The notes under the pieces were generated by a model. The model was not told the origin of the DNA. It did not search any database and worked only from the letters and a program-made list of their open reading frames with translations. A stretch of 64,000 nucleotides of DNA from Haliclona indistincta (lineage: Eukaryota > Porifera > Demospongiae > Haplosclerida > Chalinidae). The stretch spans positions 2,032,832 through 2,096,831 of the forward strand of contig OZ024783.1 in assembly GCA_964017065.1 (NCBI GenBank). The letters are read 5' to 3'. This document shows, piece after piece, positions 39,319 to 51,112 of the stretch; position 1 is the stretch's first letter; the number at the start of each line of letters is the position of its first letter. The translations under genes and the position numbers were made by a program.

Positions 39319-39653
39319 TATGGATAAAACATCAACGCTATGTAATCAATCTAATAGAAAAATAATCTTGTTATTATAGTGCATACAATGCAACAATGGG
39401 TCACGAGCTGAGATATGATATCATCCAAAAATAGTAAAAACCAGTATAGGACCAAGAATAGCAGGAAATGGTGACTGGTTGGTGTGACTAGGATGCACGT
39501 GTTTTACTGGAATGGAATGTTAGCCAAAACTGGAAATAGTGATGAGTTTTGTTAGGAGGTGTTACTATGATAACACGGCTGGCTGTAGACTGATTTAGAC
39601 ACTGTGTTGCCATCACAGGAAGTAGGTATGGTGATGATGGATGGGATATGGAT

Positions 39654-40688
39654 CTACTGGTCTTTGTGTCTGTAGTACTCTCCTGCAAAGAAAGAGAGAG
39701 AAAGATGATGAATGGATATTAGTGTCTAGCTGCCCTATAGAGCACAGAGGGTCACTGGTAGAGCCAGGACACAGTCACACCTGTGCACTAAGCAGAGTCT
39801 AGCTGCCTAGCTCGCAGAGGGTCACTGGTAGAGCCAGGACACCTGTGCACTAAGCAGTGTCTAGCTGCCTCACAGAGGGTCACTGGTAGAGCCAGGACAC
39901 CTGTGCACTAAGCAGTGTTTAGCTGCCTCACAGAGGGTCGCTGGTAGAGCCAGGTCACCTGTGCACTAAGTAGTGTCTAGCCGCCTCACAGAGGGTCACT
40001 GGTAGAGCCAGGACACCAGTGCAATGCAACTCCTGGAACACAGGCTAGGAGCTCACAGGAGTACTGACTGTGCCTCCCACTGCAGGTGTGGGCAGTCCCA
40101 CCTGAACCTCTAGTGGTCAGTGAGAGAGACACAGCCAGAACAAGATCTCCCACTATTCACTCCCACCGGTCTCTGACTCATAGCTTGCATGCATGGCATG
40201 CACACATACCTAAATTCTCAACAGCCTCCACGCACACACTAGGAAACATTGAAGAGGAGTAACTTCCATAGATGATGTACTTGTTAGTACGCACTGCTAC
40301 AAAACCCGAACTCTCCTACAGAATGAACAAAAGATCACTTTGAACCGTCAATCAAAACAAGATTATTGGATTGCCGACCTTTTTAGCATAAATAGAGTTA
40401 GCATCAGCTCTACAACATGTGTAATGAGCGCCATTAAAGTGTATCCCCTTCTCTCTGGCTTTGTCTGTGTTACTAAACGCACCTAACAGAGCTTTTACTT
40501 GATCATCACAGGGCTGTAAAAGGGTGTATGTATAATAAGCAATGGTGTGTTTTGTGCTTTATCATTACTTCAAATCCAGGTGATACCGCCTTCACTGCTC
40601 CGCTTTTTACTCTGATAAGACACGCCGTCTCCACATGCCCGGTAGCTGCTAAACTCTCTCTCAAAAGTTCTTGGTGGACGGTCGTCAT
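39654..40688 (-). CDS. PFN4: Profilin-4
   Basis: Four exons on minus: 40688-40569, 40513-40379, 40315-40210, 39682-39654. Joined in phase they give 129 aa, the same length as I recall for mammalian PFN4. The exon sequence reads MTTVHQELLRESL, HVETACLIR, AVSPGFE, DDQVKALLGAF, HYTCCRADANSIYAKK, GFVAVRTNKYIIYGSY and FPSVCVEAVENLGEYYR. This is the testis/cilium-associated profilin, which differs from canonical profilins by weak actin and poly-proline surfaces. Divergent from the FAM228 gene with 71 bp between ATGs; convergent with PPIL6 (335 bp, no gene between). Intron 3 carries a tandem array and a SINE-like copy. Confidence 0.94.
39720..40010. repeat. About 58-bp tandem repeat, 5 units
   Basis: Unit around AGAGGGTCACTGGTAGAGCC ... 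CACCTGTGCACTAAGCAG, in PFN4 intron 3. Part of the unit matches the SINE-like element at 29765, suggesting amplification from inside a SINE copy. Confidence 0.9.
40010..40170 (-). mobile_element. SINE-like fragment
   Basis: Shares AACTCCTGGA, TGCCTCCCACTGC and GACACAGCCAG in the same order with 29840-29960. No tRNA head. Confidence 0.6.
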
Positions 40689-40759
40689 TATTAACCCTTC
40701 ATTAGCTGTCGCTATGGTGATACGAGCCACACCCTTGTCACTTTGCAACGCACACTGCA
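40689..40759. promoter_or_regulatory. Shared promoter region PFN4 / FAM228
   Basis: 71 bp between divergent start codons. Confidence 0.6.
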
Positions 40760-43242
40760 ATGGCGATTGTCGTGCACGATCGCGAGCTCTGGGAGCGAGT
40801 GATGGGCTATGAGCTGCCAGCAACACCAATAAAGACTCCGTCTAGACCCCGTGAAAAGGTATGCAAGTCAGCAGCCTTGAACTAGCGATAGATCATAAGA
40901 TTTCTCGCACCAGACACCTCACAGCGGTCGTGGAGCTGTCTCTTCACGTAACAACTCGTCCTCCGTCAGTGTGCAGCGATCCTCTAGTCAGATGATGCGT
41001 GCTAAAGAGTGGTTGAGCAGGAAGGCGACAAGAAACATGGTAAGCAACCGATGAATGTGAACATGATCAGAGATGATTGATTCTGCATGATCCAGTCAAC
41101 AGAAGGCGTCACTAGCCGCATGTGTGAGGAGTTTGCTGTGGTCAGTACGATGTGTGAGGACCTCTGGACGAAAGAGAGTCAGCTACTCCAGGTAATATGA
41201 CCTGGCAGAAAATCTATGCATTGCATTGCATTGCATGCGTTGCATCTATGCATCTATGCAACTGCTGAATTTTGCTATGAAGCCTTGTATCATCTTATGA
41301 AAAACCATTTACGATGCACTTGTAAAATATTTTGTGATTTCCGCAGGAGCTGGACAACTATCTAACTACTCAAGACAGCCGAGACCAACGAAAGAAGGAG
41401 ATGCTGTACAAGAAATGGAGTGATCGGGTGTTCCGTCCGATTCAAGTGTGCAAGCCCAATAATGACTCTCTCTATCACACAGCATGCCTTGATTTATAAT
41501 CATTCCATGAATCATATTTTTTTATCACACCATGCTTTTTATCAGCTTTTTTACAAAAATTGATACGGCTAATCAATTCAAATTGTGTTCACAGTTCTTG
41601 CTCTCTAGGACAAACTCTCAAATTGGATGGACACCTCATTCGAAGACTTGGACACACACAGGAGACAATTGTTCTCTCAATATCTCGACATCAGCACACA
41701 CAAGGTATGATCCAATCATAGCGCCACCAGGCAGCTCTCTAATTAGATTTGTTTGTGATTATGTAAGAAAATAGCTATTAGCTTTTAGATTAACTCCAGT
41801 AATTGATCATTAGCTACATGTAAACTCTACAAAATTTCTTATTGTGCCAAATACTTATTCTGGCTATAATTAACTTGGCACCGTGTGGGTGTTTACTACA
41901 TGTGTTGCTGTCAGTGCTATGTCATGTTGCCAATGCAAGTGCTGATGAGTCTGTGCTGTTTATTCCAATAGGATGTGTTCCTAGACACTATTGTTCAAGA
42001 AGAGTACGATCCATTAACTATCACCACCGACCAAGAATTAGTGAAGGTATGAACCCAAAGACAAATATGCACTGTATAGGGACTGGGTACAGACTGTGCA
42101 CTGTATAGGGACTGGGTACAGATTGTGCACTGTATAGGGACTGGGTACAGATTGTGCACTGTATAGGGACTGGGTACAGATTGTGCACTGTATAGGGACT
42201 GGGTACAGATTGTGCACTGTATAGGGACTGGGTACAGACTGCATGGTGCCTCACTAATCTAAACCTCTAAAATGGGGAAACTATGCTGGTTCATGCTGTA
42301 AACACACAAATTAGCGTACTAATAATAATTATTATTGTCAGCTCATGCAAATTGTCGCAGCAATCAAGACAAAGTTCACTATTGGTTTGGGTGTACTGTT
42401 GCCTTTGCAATCTCTTGATCATGATAACATAATTATTACACAATGATGTCTAAAATAATTTATGAACTTGTGCTGTAGACCAGAGTTCTCGATGATCCAT
42501 TGTTAGCTCAACTAAGAGATCACAGCAAAGAGGACGCTGTTCTCAGAGACGGCGATAGAGGACAGGTGGCGGCTGCTATAAGTTCTCCTCCCACTCCTCA
42601 TGGTGAAGAGAGAGGTGCTATGACTGACCCTGTGCTCTGGCTCACGATGCAACTGATACAAGTCAACAGCAAAATACGACAGAGAAGCAGGTAAGCACAA
42701 TTTTATTTATGAAGAATTAGTGAAGCTTTATAAAAATACAGAAATCTTTATAAGAATAAGCTTTATAAAATACGGTGACTGTAAAGATTTCATCTGAAAT
42801 TTCATATCAGAAATTTTTTTCGTAATAAAATTTTTGTCAACATAACAAAATTATCTATGGAAGAAAATTAAACATGGAAAGCGTAAAAAATCAGCCTATT
42901 AATTGGTATTTGCATACTGTTGCTTATACTTTTTAGCAAAAATTAATTCAGTATTAATGCAAAATTTTACACTTTCAATAAAGCAAGTATCATAATAAAT
43001 TTTCTACACTAATGTAGTGTTGTTTTTGTCACTGTAGGCAGCGGTTAAAGGGTATTCGCAATCTCTCTCAAATGGATCCAGGCAAAGCTGAAGAGCAATT
43101 CGATGCAAACAGTCTGTCTCGTCAGGAGCTCCGTATGCCTCATAAACACCCAATACACTATGCACATCATGTACCAGTCAGCTTAGAATGGGAAGAATTC
43201 AAACCAAGTAACAGTAAACAAAAAATAGCTAACAAAAAATAA
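40760..43242 (+). CDS. FAM228-family protein
   Basis: Eight exons: 40760-40858, 40914-41039, 41096-41191, 41347-41445, 41609-41704, 41972-42046, 42479-42690, 43038-43242; all joins in phase, 335 aa. The middle carries the FAM228 signature: ELDNYL near RKKEMLYKKWSDRVFRPIQ, then QYLDISTHKDVFLDTI and EEYDP. The N-terminus is Ser-rich and basic; the C-terminus (KHPIHYAHHVPV, EWEEF) is the other conserved patch. No transmembrane segment. Function of the family is not established; expression in ciliated cells and testis is usual. The head-to-head arrangement with PFN4 also supports the assignment, because PFN4 and FAM228B are neighbours in mammals as I recall. Intron 6 contains a 29-bp tandem repeat. 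Confidence 0.8.
42066..42243. repeat. 29-bp tandem repeat, about 6 units
   Basis: GCACTGTATAGGGACTGGGT with period 29 at the start of FAM228 intron 6; units are almost identical. Confidence 0.95.
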
Positions 43243-43549
43243 CATTTAATTTTTTCCTTATCAGTTAGTCTTAGAATTATTTATGTTACTACTATAATAA
43301 TAATAGTATAAAAATTAATTAATCCAACTTTTCACATAGAATTTATTTTCATTGTAATTTTGACTTTAATTTTTTCACTTACATGTATGCTTAATAATTC
43401 TACTTCAAGATTCCACTAAATAATATTAATTGCGCAGTATTATTATAGTATCTAAGAGATAATTAACCAGCAGTTAGTGAAACCGCAACTGAAACATTGT
43501 AGTGGGCGTTCACTATTGGACCAGCCCCTCCCTCCTCCACGTGCTCAAG
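43243..43549. other. AT-rich intergenic stretch
   Basis: Holds the 3' end of the FAM228 gene and the promoter of the PBLD-like gene. Nothing further recognised. Confidence 0.5.
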
Positions 43550-44395
43550 ATGGATCTATTCACAGTTGACGCGTTCAGCAGCAAGCCGTTCTCAGGCAAT
43601 CCAGCCGCTGTATGCCCACTGACTAGTCCTCTAGCAGATGCCAGCATGCAGTCCATTGCTATGGAAATGAATCTCTCAGAGACAGCCTTCGTGAGCGTTC
43701 GACAGGAAGCCAACACGTTCACCACGTCTTCAGTATTCGATTTAAGGTGGTTTACTCCCAAATGCGAGGTGCCCCTGTGTGGACACGCTACTCTAGCCAC
43801 GGCAGCTGTTCTTTTCAACGAGTACAGCAATCAGAATACAGAGCTCTCCTTCCACACAGCCAGTGGGGTGCTCAAGGCATCACGTGATGGTGACGTCATC
43901 AGCTTGGACCTTCCTCAAGCTCGTTGCGTCAAACAAGAAACTTTAGAACTGAGTGAACTCATCCAAGCAACCGTGGGCAGCCTCGAATTAGCCGATTGTG
44001 AATTTGCACCGTCAGTAGGCAAACTCGTCCTTCGTCTAATGGACACTGCCACTCGGACTGAGTTAGAAAATCTTCGTCCATCATCTCAAGCTATGTTAGC
44101 AGCTCACAAAGGGAAGGTCAGAGGCGTCATCGTAACAGTTAAAGGGACAGGAGAGTATGATTTTCTCTCTCGCTACTTTGCCCCGTGGGTGGGTATTCCA
44201 GAGGACCCAGTGACAGGATCAGCTCATGCTGTGCTGGCAGGATACTGGTCTGGTGTGCTGGATGGGCGGAGAGAAATGAAAGCAAGGCAGTGTTCTTCAC
44301 GAGGTGGTGATGTGGTAGTGAAGGTGATGGAGAATGACAGAGTGTATGTAGGAGGACCAGCTTACATATTGACGCGAGGGAGGCTTCGTGTATGA
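43550..44395 (+). CDS. PhzF-fold isomerase, PBLD-like (281 aa, single exon)
   Basis: ATG at 43550 gives MDLFTVDAFSSKPFSGNPAA, the standard start of the family; an in-frame upstream ATG at 43502 is less likely. NLSETAFV carries the catalytic Glu of PhzF-type isomerases. FDLRWFTPKCEVPLCGHATL, DFLSRYFAPWVGIPEDPVTGSAH and the C-terminal RGGDVVV / VYVGGPA motifs complete the two symmetric halves. Length is close to animal PBLD (about 288 aa). Cytosolic; the natural substrate of animal PBLD is unclear. Same strand as FAM228 307 bp upstream. No introns, unlike most neighbours. Confidence 0.95.
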   Translation: MDLFTVDAFSSKPFSGNPAAVCPLTSPLADASMQSIAMEMNLSETAFVSVRQEANTFTTSSVFDLRWFTPKCEVPLCGHATLATAAVLFNEYSNQNTELSFHTASGVLKASRDGDVISLDLPQARCVKQETLELSELIQATVGSLELADCEFAPSVGKLVLRLMDTATRTELENLRPSSQAMLAAHKGKVRGVIVTVKGTGEYDFLSRYFAPWVGIPEDPVTGSAHAVLAGYWSGVLDGRREMKARQCSSRGGDVVVKVMENDRVYVGGPAYILTRGRLRV

Positions 44396-44925
44396 TAGAC
44401 TTTGTATTGCAAGATATTTATACGTTCTATACTCATAATTATTATCAATTTTGATTTCACTTTGCCAAAGATGTACATAATAGTTTTCTCTGTCTGTTAA
44501 TAACCTATTCCAAGGAGCGTACAACCGTGGAACAGCAGAAAATAAAATGGGCCGCTATTGCGTGGGATTTATACAGCCCTAGTACAGCGTGGGTGCATGT
44601 GTAGTCATACAGCTAGTACAAAAACTGCCTAATAAGGAAGTTTTTTTTCAATGCGCCAACTTGAGCGGTGGATATAAGCTCCTGTGGATTTGTTGCCTAG
44701 CAAATTGTTTACACATAACTGACTAATGACCATGCAGGTGATTGATGAAAACGTTCTTTTTATATACCTATCTTGGCTAAATTCTAAATACTTGTTATTA
44801 AATGCGGTCCTGAATAGGTAGGGCAGGTACAACAACTTTGCTTTTAAAAACATCAATTAAAGTGTTTTAAACTTTCTATAATTATCTATAATAGTGTTGC
44901 ATTCAAGGAACACTATAGTATAGCC
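44396..44925. other. Spacer before the receptor array
   Basis: No gene. From about 44630 it resembles the spacers before other array members (e.g. TTGTTGCCTAGCAA, also at 50710 and 53020). Confidence 0.5.
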
Positions 44926-45102
44926 CCATTTACACGAGGCATTTAATCCGGTTTGATAGCTAGGCTAAGCTAGCTTATTTCAAAGCTCACTTCGTGTGGA
45001 CGCTCCAAACCGGTTAGTAAACTGGATTAGTTAAGGTGGTTTGAAGCTAGCTTGAAGTGCGATTACAGTAAATTTCAGCTAATCAAGAAAGTGGAGATAA
45101 TT
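44926..45102 (+). promoter_or_regulatory. Conserved upstream block, long type (gene R1)
   Basis: Block with ATTTAATCCGGTTTGA, later CTCCAAACCGGTTAGTAAAC and TTTCAGCTAATCAAGAAAGT just before the ATG. CCGGTTT/AAACCGG form an inverted pair. Shared with R2 (47935), R3 (50942) and R5 (57835); shortened in R4 and R6. Confidence 0.6.
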
Positions 45103-46613
45103 ATGTGTTTGCTAGTGAAGTTGATTGTCTGTACGGCACTGCTTGTTAGCAACACAGCTGCTGATCATAATGATGAGGATAATGGAAGCATTGAAGGTTA
45201 GCATGCATTCATGAATGCATGCAATCATGCCGCAATAATCATGTATACTTTTCATCTTAATAGATTGCCCAGTATGGTTTGAAAATCAACCTCCTGCTGA
45301 ACTGAAGTGTAATCCTATGGAGACTTTTATCGGCCTACACTGTCAGATTAGAGCCACTACAAAAAGTGTAGCATACAATGTGACCTGGTACTGGTCTCAG
45401 TGTGTCAATGATGCCGGTACTAAAGGCACAGCTATACTGCTGGAGCATAGCCGTGATGAGTATCTTTACACTAACTTCTCTTACTACTCATACAGGAATG
45501 CAGAAAGATTTATAATTAAATCTGATTCGATTTTTTTTCGAGTCACCGAATCTACTCAGGGATACTACTGGTGTGAGATCAGTACCACTACAAACATGAC
45601 CTTTAGACCATCATTGATTGCTCCTGTTCTTCAAACAACCAACAAATCACTACCTGAATGTAGTCAGTATGGTGTGTACAGCTTCTCACATAATGTACCA
45701 GAATGTGCCACTAAAGGCTCACCTACTGTATATACACAGATACCACTCCCATCATTCTGTGCAGTAAGTATTACTTAACTATATATTACTAAATTAACTA
45801 TTAACGGGAGCACATAATGAGAAAGGAGCGCTGAACTCCAATGTCCTCATGCAACTAGTGTTTTGGAGAAGTACCTGAGACTGCATAACAGTTTTTTTCT
45901 GATAAGGAGCACTAGTTTCTCCCAGTGTCAATACTGCCAATACAAGCCAAAACAAAAAGTTTACTTAGCACTATCCATAAAAGGGAAAAACGATTGAACT
46001 TTTTCAAGAAACACTAGGGACTATTGCATGGTGTTCAACACTCACTCTTGTATGTGCTCCTGCTGTTATTAATCATTTTTCATGTACAGGTAATTAGCAA
46101 TACGGATGATGCCACGGAAGTGTCTTTAATAGTGTATGCAGTTTGTGTCACAATCATTGTCCTGGTGTTGGTGTTACTAGTCTCTGGTCTTCTGTGTAAG
46201 AGGTTAGTGAACTGTCTCTGCAGTTGTAGCTGACAATACAGTATTATACATAATGATGAGTCACATGATACAATCTACATGTTATCAATTTTACAACTGC
46301 AAAATTATTTCAAATTATTATGTGGTTTACTGCAAAATTATCTGTTATCCTCAGAAAGAGATCTGAACGTCTTAAACAACATAACAATATACATGTAGAA
46401 CAAGACAATGCCACCAATGAGCTTGCAATGGAGCAGAACGAAGCATATGCTGCAGCAATCAATCCACAGAACAAGGAGTTGGAATTTGAGCAGCTCGATG
46501 ATGAGGCACAATCATCAATTGATACAGCCATTAAAATGGAGAGGAACACAGCATATCAAACCGTGTCCTGCCCACTAAAAGAGAACGATTATGAAACAAT
46601 AACCAGCTCATAA
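45103..46613 (+). CDS. Ig-like single-pass receptor R1 with ITSM-like tail
   Basis: Four exons: 45103-45196 (signal peptide MCLLVKLIVCTALLV and acidic linker), 45264-45763 (ectodomain), 46090-46202 (transmembrane), 46355-46613 (tail); 321 aa. The ectodomain resembles one Ig V-type fold: B-strand LHC, C-strand YNVTWYWSQC, F-strand TQGYYWCEI. A variable segment (YTNFSYYSYRNAERFIIKSD) lies between EY and SIFFRVTES, and a Cys-containing stalk follows. The TM is VSLIVYAVCVTIIVLVLVLL. The tail carries NEAYAAA, NTAYQTV (TxYxxV, the ITSM consensus) and NDYETI. It would therefore sit in the plasma membrane and recruit SH2 proteins if phosphorylated. Exon 3 has one extra codon (VIS versus VS). AATAAA at 46809. 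I know no named orthologue. Confidence 0.88.
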
Positions 46614-46915
46614 AAGTTGCTTTATTTTCACCAATGCATGCTGCCTGTCTAAGAATAATAGTTAAGAGTTTAATTTTTAAATAATTTTTTATACAAGTTT
46701 GTACATAACCTAAGACAGTGTGAAAACCAACTAGCAGAATGCTAAGAGTGCTTTGTCTGTCATTTTGATTTAATAATTGTCTGTCATTTTGTTTCTGTTC
46801 CGCTGCTAAATAAAACACAATATTATAGTTATAATGTACGTATGCATCGGACCCGCAGTGTCTATAAGAAAAGTGTTGGTGCATGCATGGGTATAGTATC
46901 AAATCGGCTCGATGA

Positions 46916-47160
46916 TCACAGATCAATCACTCCCAGCCTGTCCAGTGCATTGCCTGCACTACATAATAACAGAACAAGTAGACCGACCCAGCTCATCTAA
47001 CCCTTATGGCGTTCTTTAGGATCAGTGGAGACGATGAAAAGTTCACACCAACACATGTTTTTTTTTTATTATTATAATCAAACTCACCTCCAGTCCAGTA
47101 TCCTTGAGCGTATCATATGCGACCAAACAACCAGAGAAGACCAGAAAGTGAGCAGATTAT
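46916..47160 (-). pseudogene. Relic 3' exons of a membrane-protein gene
   Basis: Minus-strand exon 46916-47025 reads DPKERHKG, a stop, then MSWVGLLVLLLCSAGNALD ... GVIDL and stop. The preceding exon (about 47092-47160) reads IICSLSGLLWLFGRI, a stop, then YAQGYWTG before a gtgagt donor. Two in-frame stops and loss of the acceptor AG (ACTG for ACAG) show decay. Parent family not identified. Confidence 0.55.
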
Positions 47161-47164
47161 CTGG

Positions 47165-47166
<2 letters not shown>

Positions 47167-47203
<37 letters not shown>

Positions 47204-47268
47204 CGAGAGAGAAGGAAGGAGGGAGAGATCATGGGAGGGAGAGAGAGAGGGTGGGAGGGAAGGAGGGT

Positions 47269-47323
<55 letters not shown>

Positions 47324-47331
47324 AGGGAAGG
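47167..47331. repeat. (GT)n + (GA)n microsatellite
   Basis: Sits directly upstream, in minus-strand sense, of the relic exon acceptor. Confidence 0.95.
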
Positions 47332-48099
47332 AGAGAGAGCTAGGTACTGGTTACATATTCATGATTGAAGTAGTACTCACGTGTTCATGTAAGCATGCTG
47401 GTAGCAGTTAAAGAGATGCTCTTCTGGATATTACTGTAGAGGCAACTGATTGGGGAAATCGGAAAGCTAGTCATGGATGAATGCACTTATCTTCTTACAG
47501 GCATTCTTCTTCATGCACGTGCAGTTTTCCCACTTGTACACCAACATATACGGCATGTCTTTGTCCTTTGTGCATGTCACTATAATAATGAGATAGATCT
47601 ATTATTGGCATTCTTTTGCAATTGTTTGTTGGCAATGTGCAGGCTACATATACAGTCTACCAAAATTGACTTGTTGCCTAGCAACTAGTTTACATAACTG
47701 CTGTACTTCACTGACGACAATCCAGGTGATTGATAAAAACAGAAAATTTATTAATAATATTTTTCTTTCATAATTATTATACCTAGATTCTAAGTACTTG
47801 TTTTTTGCGGTTTCAGAATGGACATTCTGAGCAGTGCAGGAGGCAGGTACAACATCTTTGCTTTTTAAAAACATCAATTTGTGTATAGAAAGTGTTTAAA
47901 ACTGCATGTGCATTTAGGGACCACTAATAGCCCTGTTTACATGAGGCATTTAATTCGGTTTGAGAGCTAGCTTATTTCAAAGCTCACTTCGTGTGGACGC
48001 TCCAAACCGGTTAGTAAACTGGATTAGTTAAGGTGGTTTGAAGCTAACTTGAAATGCGAATACAATAAATTTCAGCTAATCAAGAAAGTGGAGATAATT

Positions 48100-49576
48100 A
48101 TGTGTTTGCTAGTGAAGTTGATTGTCTGTACAGCACTGCTTGTTGGCAACACAGCTGCTGATCATAATGATGAGGATAATGAGGCTGGAAGCAGTGAAGG
48201 TTAGCATGTATGCATGCAATCATTACAGGCAATATTGTATACATTTTCATCATAATAGATTGCCCAATATGGTTTGAAAATCAACCTCCTACTGAACTGA
48301 AGTGTAATCCTATGGAGACTTTTATCAGCCTATACTGTCGGACTAGAGCCACTACAAACAGTGTAGCATACAATGTGACCTGGTACTGGTCTCAGTGTGT
48401 CAATGATGCTGGTATTAAAGGCACAGCTATACTGCTGGAGAATAACCGCGATGAGTATTTTTACTCTTACTACTCAAACAGCAATACAGAAAAATCTGCT
48501 TCAATTTTTTTTCGAGTCACTGAATCTACTCAGGGATACTACTGGTGTGAGATAGGCAGTAACACTACAGCCGTGTCCTTTAGACCATCATTGATTGCTC
48601 CTGTTCTTCAATCAACCAACAAATCACTACCTGAATGTAGTCTGCTGTATGGTGGGTACAGCTACTCACATAACGTACCAGAATGTGCCACTAAAGGCTC
48701 ACCTACTGTATATACACAGATACCACTCCCATCATTCTGTGCAGTAAGTATTACTTAACTATTACTAAATTAACTATTAACGGGACCACATAATGAGAAA
48801 GGAGCATTGAAGTCCAATAGTCCTCATGCAACTAGTGTTTTGGAGAAGTACTCAAGACCGCATAACAGTTGCTTTTTTTGTTATGGAGCACTAGTTCCTC
48901 CCAGTGTCAATACTGCTAATACAAGCCAAAACAAAGCGTTTACTTTGCACTATCCAAAAAATGATTGAACTATTTAAAGTACTTGTCCTAAACACTAGTT
49001 GTATGGGGACTATTGGTGTTCGATGCTCATTCTCATATGTGCTCCTGTGGTTATTAATCATTTTGATGTACAGGTTAGCAATACGGATGATGCCACGGAA
49101 GTGTTTTTAATAGTGTATGCAGTTTGTGTCACAATCATTGTCCTGGTGTTGGTGTTACTAGTCTCTGGTCTCCTGTGTAAGAGGTTAGTAAACTGTCTCC
49201 ATTAATTGTAGCTGACAATAATTATAGTGTACATAATGATGAGTCACATGATACAATGTACATGTAATCAAATTTTAATTGTACAACTGCAAAATTATCT
49301 GTTATCCTCAGAAAGAGACTTGACACAATAGAGCGAGTTGAGCAAAGTAACAGTATACATGTAGAACAAGATGATACCACCAATTCAGCTGATGAGCTTG
49401 CAGTGGAGCAGAATGAAGCATACGCTGCAGCACCACAGAACAGAGAGTTGGAATTTGATCACAATGAGGCACAATCATCAATTGATACAGGCATTAAAAT
49501 GGAGAGGAATACAGCATATCAAACCGTATCCTGCCCACAAATAGAGAACGATTATGAAACCATAACCAGCTCATAA
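48100..49576 (+). CDS. Ig-like single-pass receptor R2 with ITSM-like tail
   Basis: Exons 48100-48199, 48259-48743, 49074-49183, 49312-49576; open, 319 aa. Same plan as R1. The variable segment between DEY and SIFF is shorter (FYSYYSNSNTEKSA), and the stalk has LLYGGYSYSHN. TM exon almost identical to R1. The tail has an inserted NSAD before ELA and lacks the AIN of R1, R4, R5 and R6 (AYAAAPQN); NTAYQTV and NDYETI are kept. AATAAA at 49775. Confidence 0.88.
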
Positions 49577-49897
49577 CAGTTGCTTGGTATTAACAACTGC
49601 GTGTTGCCTGTCTAAGAATAATAGTTAAGAGTTTCTTTATTTTAAATTAATTTCTTTATACAAGTTTGTACACAGCCTAAGACAGGGTTGAAAACCAACT
49701 AGCAGAATGCTAAGAGTGCTTTGTCTGTCATTTTGATTTTGATTGTCTGTCATTTTGTTTCTGTTCCCCTGCTAAATAAAACACAATAATTATTATAGTT
49801 ATACCAATGTACGTATGCACCGGATGCGCAGTGTCTAGAAGAAGAGTGTTGATGCATGCATGGGTATAGTGTCACGGCAAATGCTCGATGTTCACAG

Positions 49898-50121
49898 ATC
49901 AATCACTCCCAGCCTGTCTAGTGCATTGCCTGCACTACATAATATCAAAACCAGTAGACCGACCCAGTTCATCCAACCCTTATGGTGTCCTTCAGGTTCT
50001 GTGGAGACAATGAACCAATACATATTATTTATCTAAATAATCAAACTCACCACCAGTACAGCGTATCGTATACGACCAAACAACCAGAGAAGACCAGTAA
50101 GTGAGCAGATTATCTGAGGGT
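49898..50121 (-). pseudogene. Relic 3' exons of the same membrane-protein gene
   Basis: Best-preserved last exon: PEGHHKGWMNWVGLLVLILC then SAGNALDRLGVIDL and stop, with an intact acceptor (ccacag). The upstream exon reads IICSLTGLLWLFGRI but then diverges (YAVLV for IAQGYWTG) through a small deletion. Confidence 0.5.
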
Positions 50122-50130
50122 GAGAGAGAA

Positions 50131-50131
50131 A

Positions 50132-50207
<76 letters not shown>

Positions 50208-50303
50208 AGGGAGGGAGGGAGGGAGGGAGGGAGGTAGGGAGGGAGGGAGGGAGGGAGGGAGGGAGGGAGGGAAGGAAGGAAGGAAGGAAGGAAGGAGGGA
50301 GAG
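50131..50303. repeat. (GT)n, (GCGT)n, (GAGG)n, (GAAG)n compound microsatellite
   Basis: Four consecutive repeat types without unique sequence between. Confidence 0.97.
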
Positions 50304-51112
50304 GGAGAGTTACTGGTTACATATTCATGATCAAAGTAGTACTTACATGTTCATGTAGGCACGCTGGTAACAGTTAAAAGATTCTCGTCTGGATAGCACT
50401 GTAGAAGCAACTGCATGAGGAGAAATCGGAAAGCTATACAGTCATCATCGATGAATGCAACATATCTTCTTACTGGCAGTTTCTTCTTCGTAATAGTTTT
50501 CCCAGCACATACATGTACACATGAGTGTGCAGTTTCTAGAAGAGCATACAAGTTGTGCCTGTCAATCATCATCGATAATGCATGTCTTTTTCCTTGGTTG
50601 GTGTATGTCACTATAACAATAAGCTAGACTATGATCTGCATCATTCTTTTGCAAGTCTATTTTGTTGGCAATGTGCAGGCTACAATAATTATAGTCTACC
50701 AAAATGGATTTGTTGCCTAGCAAATTGTTTACACATAACTGACTGATGACCATCCATGTGTTGATGAAAACATTCTTTTCTATACCTATCTTGGCTAAAT
50801 TCTAAATACTTGTTATTAAATGCGGTCCTGAATAGGGAAGATACAACAACATTGCTTTTAAAACATCAAATTGTGCATATAGAAAGTGTTTTAAACTTTC
50901 TATATCTATAATAGTGTTGCATTCAAGGAACACTATAGCATGAGGCGTTTAATCCGGTTTGAGAGCTAGCTTATTTCAAAGAGCACTTCGTGTGCACGCT
51001 CCAAACCAGTTAGTAAACAATACATTAGTTAATCCACATCTGGAGGTGGTTTGAAGCTAACTTGAAGTTCGATTACGGTAAAATTCAGCTAATCAAGAAA
51101 GTGGAGATAATT

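Larger units (their letters stand above)
46614..48099. other. Spacer R1-R2
   Basis: Contains the R1 3'-UTR with AATAAA (46809-46814), decayed minus-strand exons (46916-47160), a GT/GA microsatellite (47167-47331), a further minus-strand exon-like piece (about 47345-47410) and the long-type upstream block of R2 (47935-48099). Confidence 0.6.
49577..51112. other. Spacer R2-R3
   Basis: R2 3'-UTR, relic minus-strand exons (49898-50121), GT/GAGG/GAAG microsatellite (50131-50303), a further exon-like minus piece (about 50345-50405) and the R3 upstream block from about 50942. Confidence 0.6.

Noticed and set aside
39488..39688. 66-codon minus-strand frame
   Set aside because: It overlaps the last PFN4 exon in a different frame; the PFN4 frame ends at 39654 with a family-like C-terminus.
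42021..42254. Repeat protein with a CTQSLYSAQSVPSPYTV-like unit
   Set aside because: 29-bp intronic tandem repeat read on the opposite strand of FAM228; no start context, and the host exons are clearly on +.
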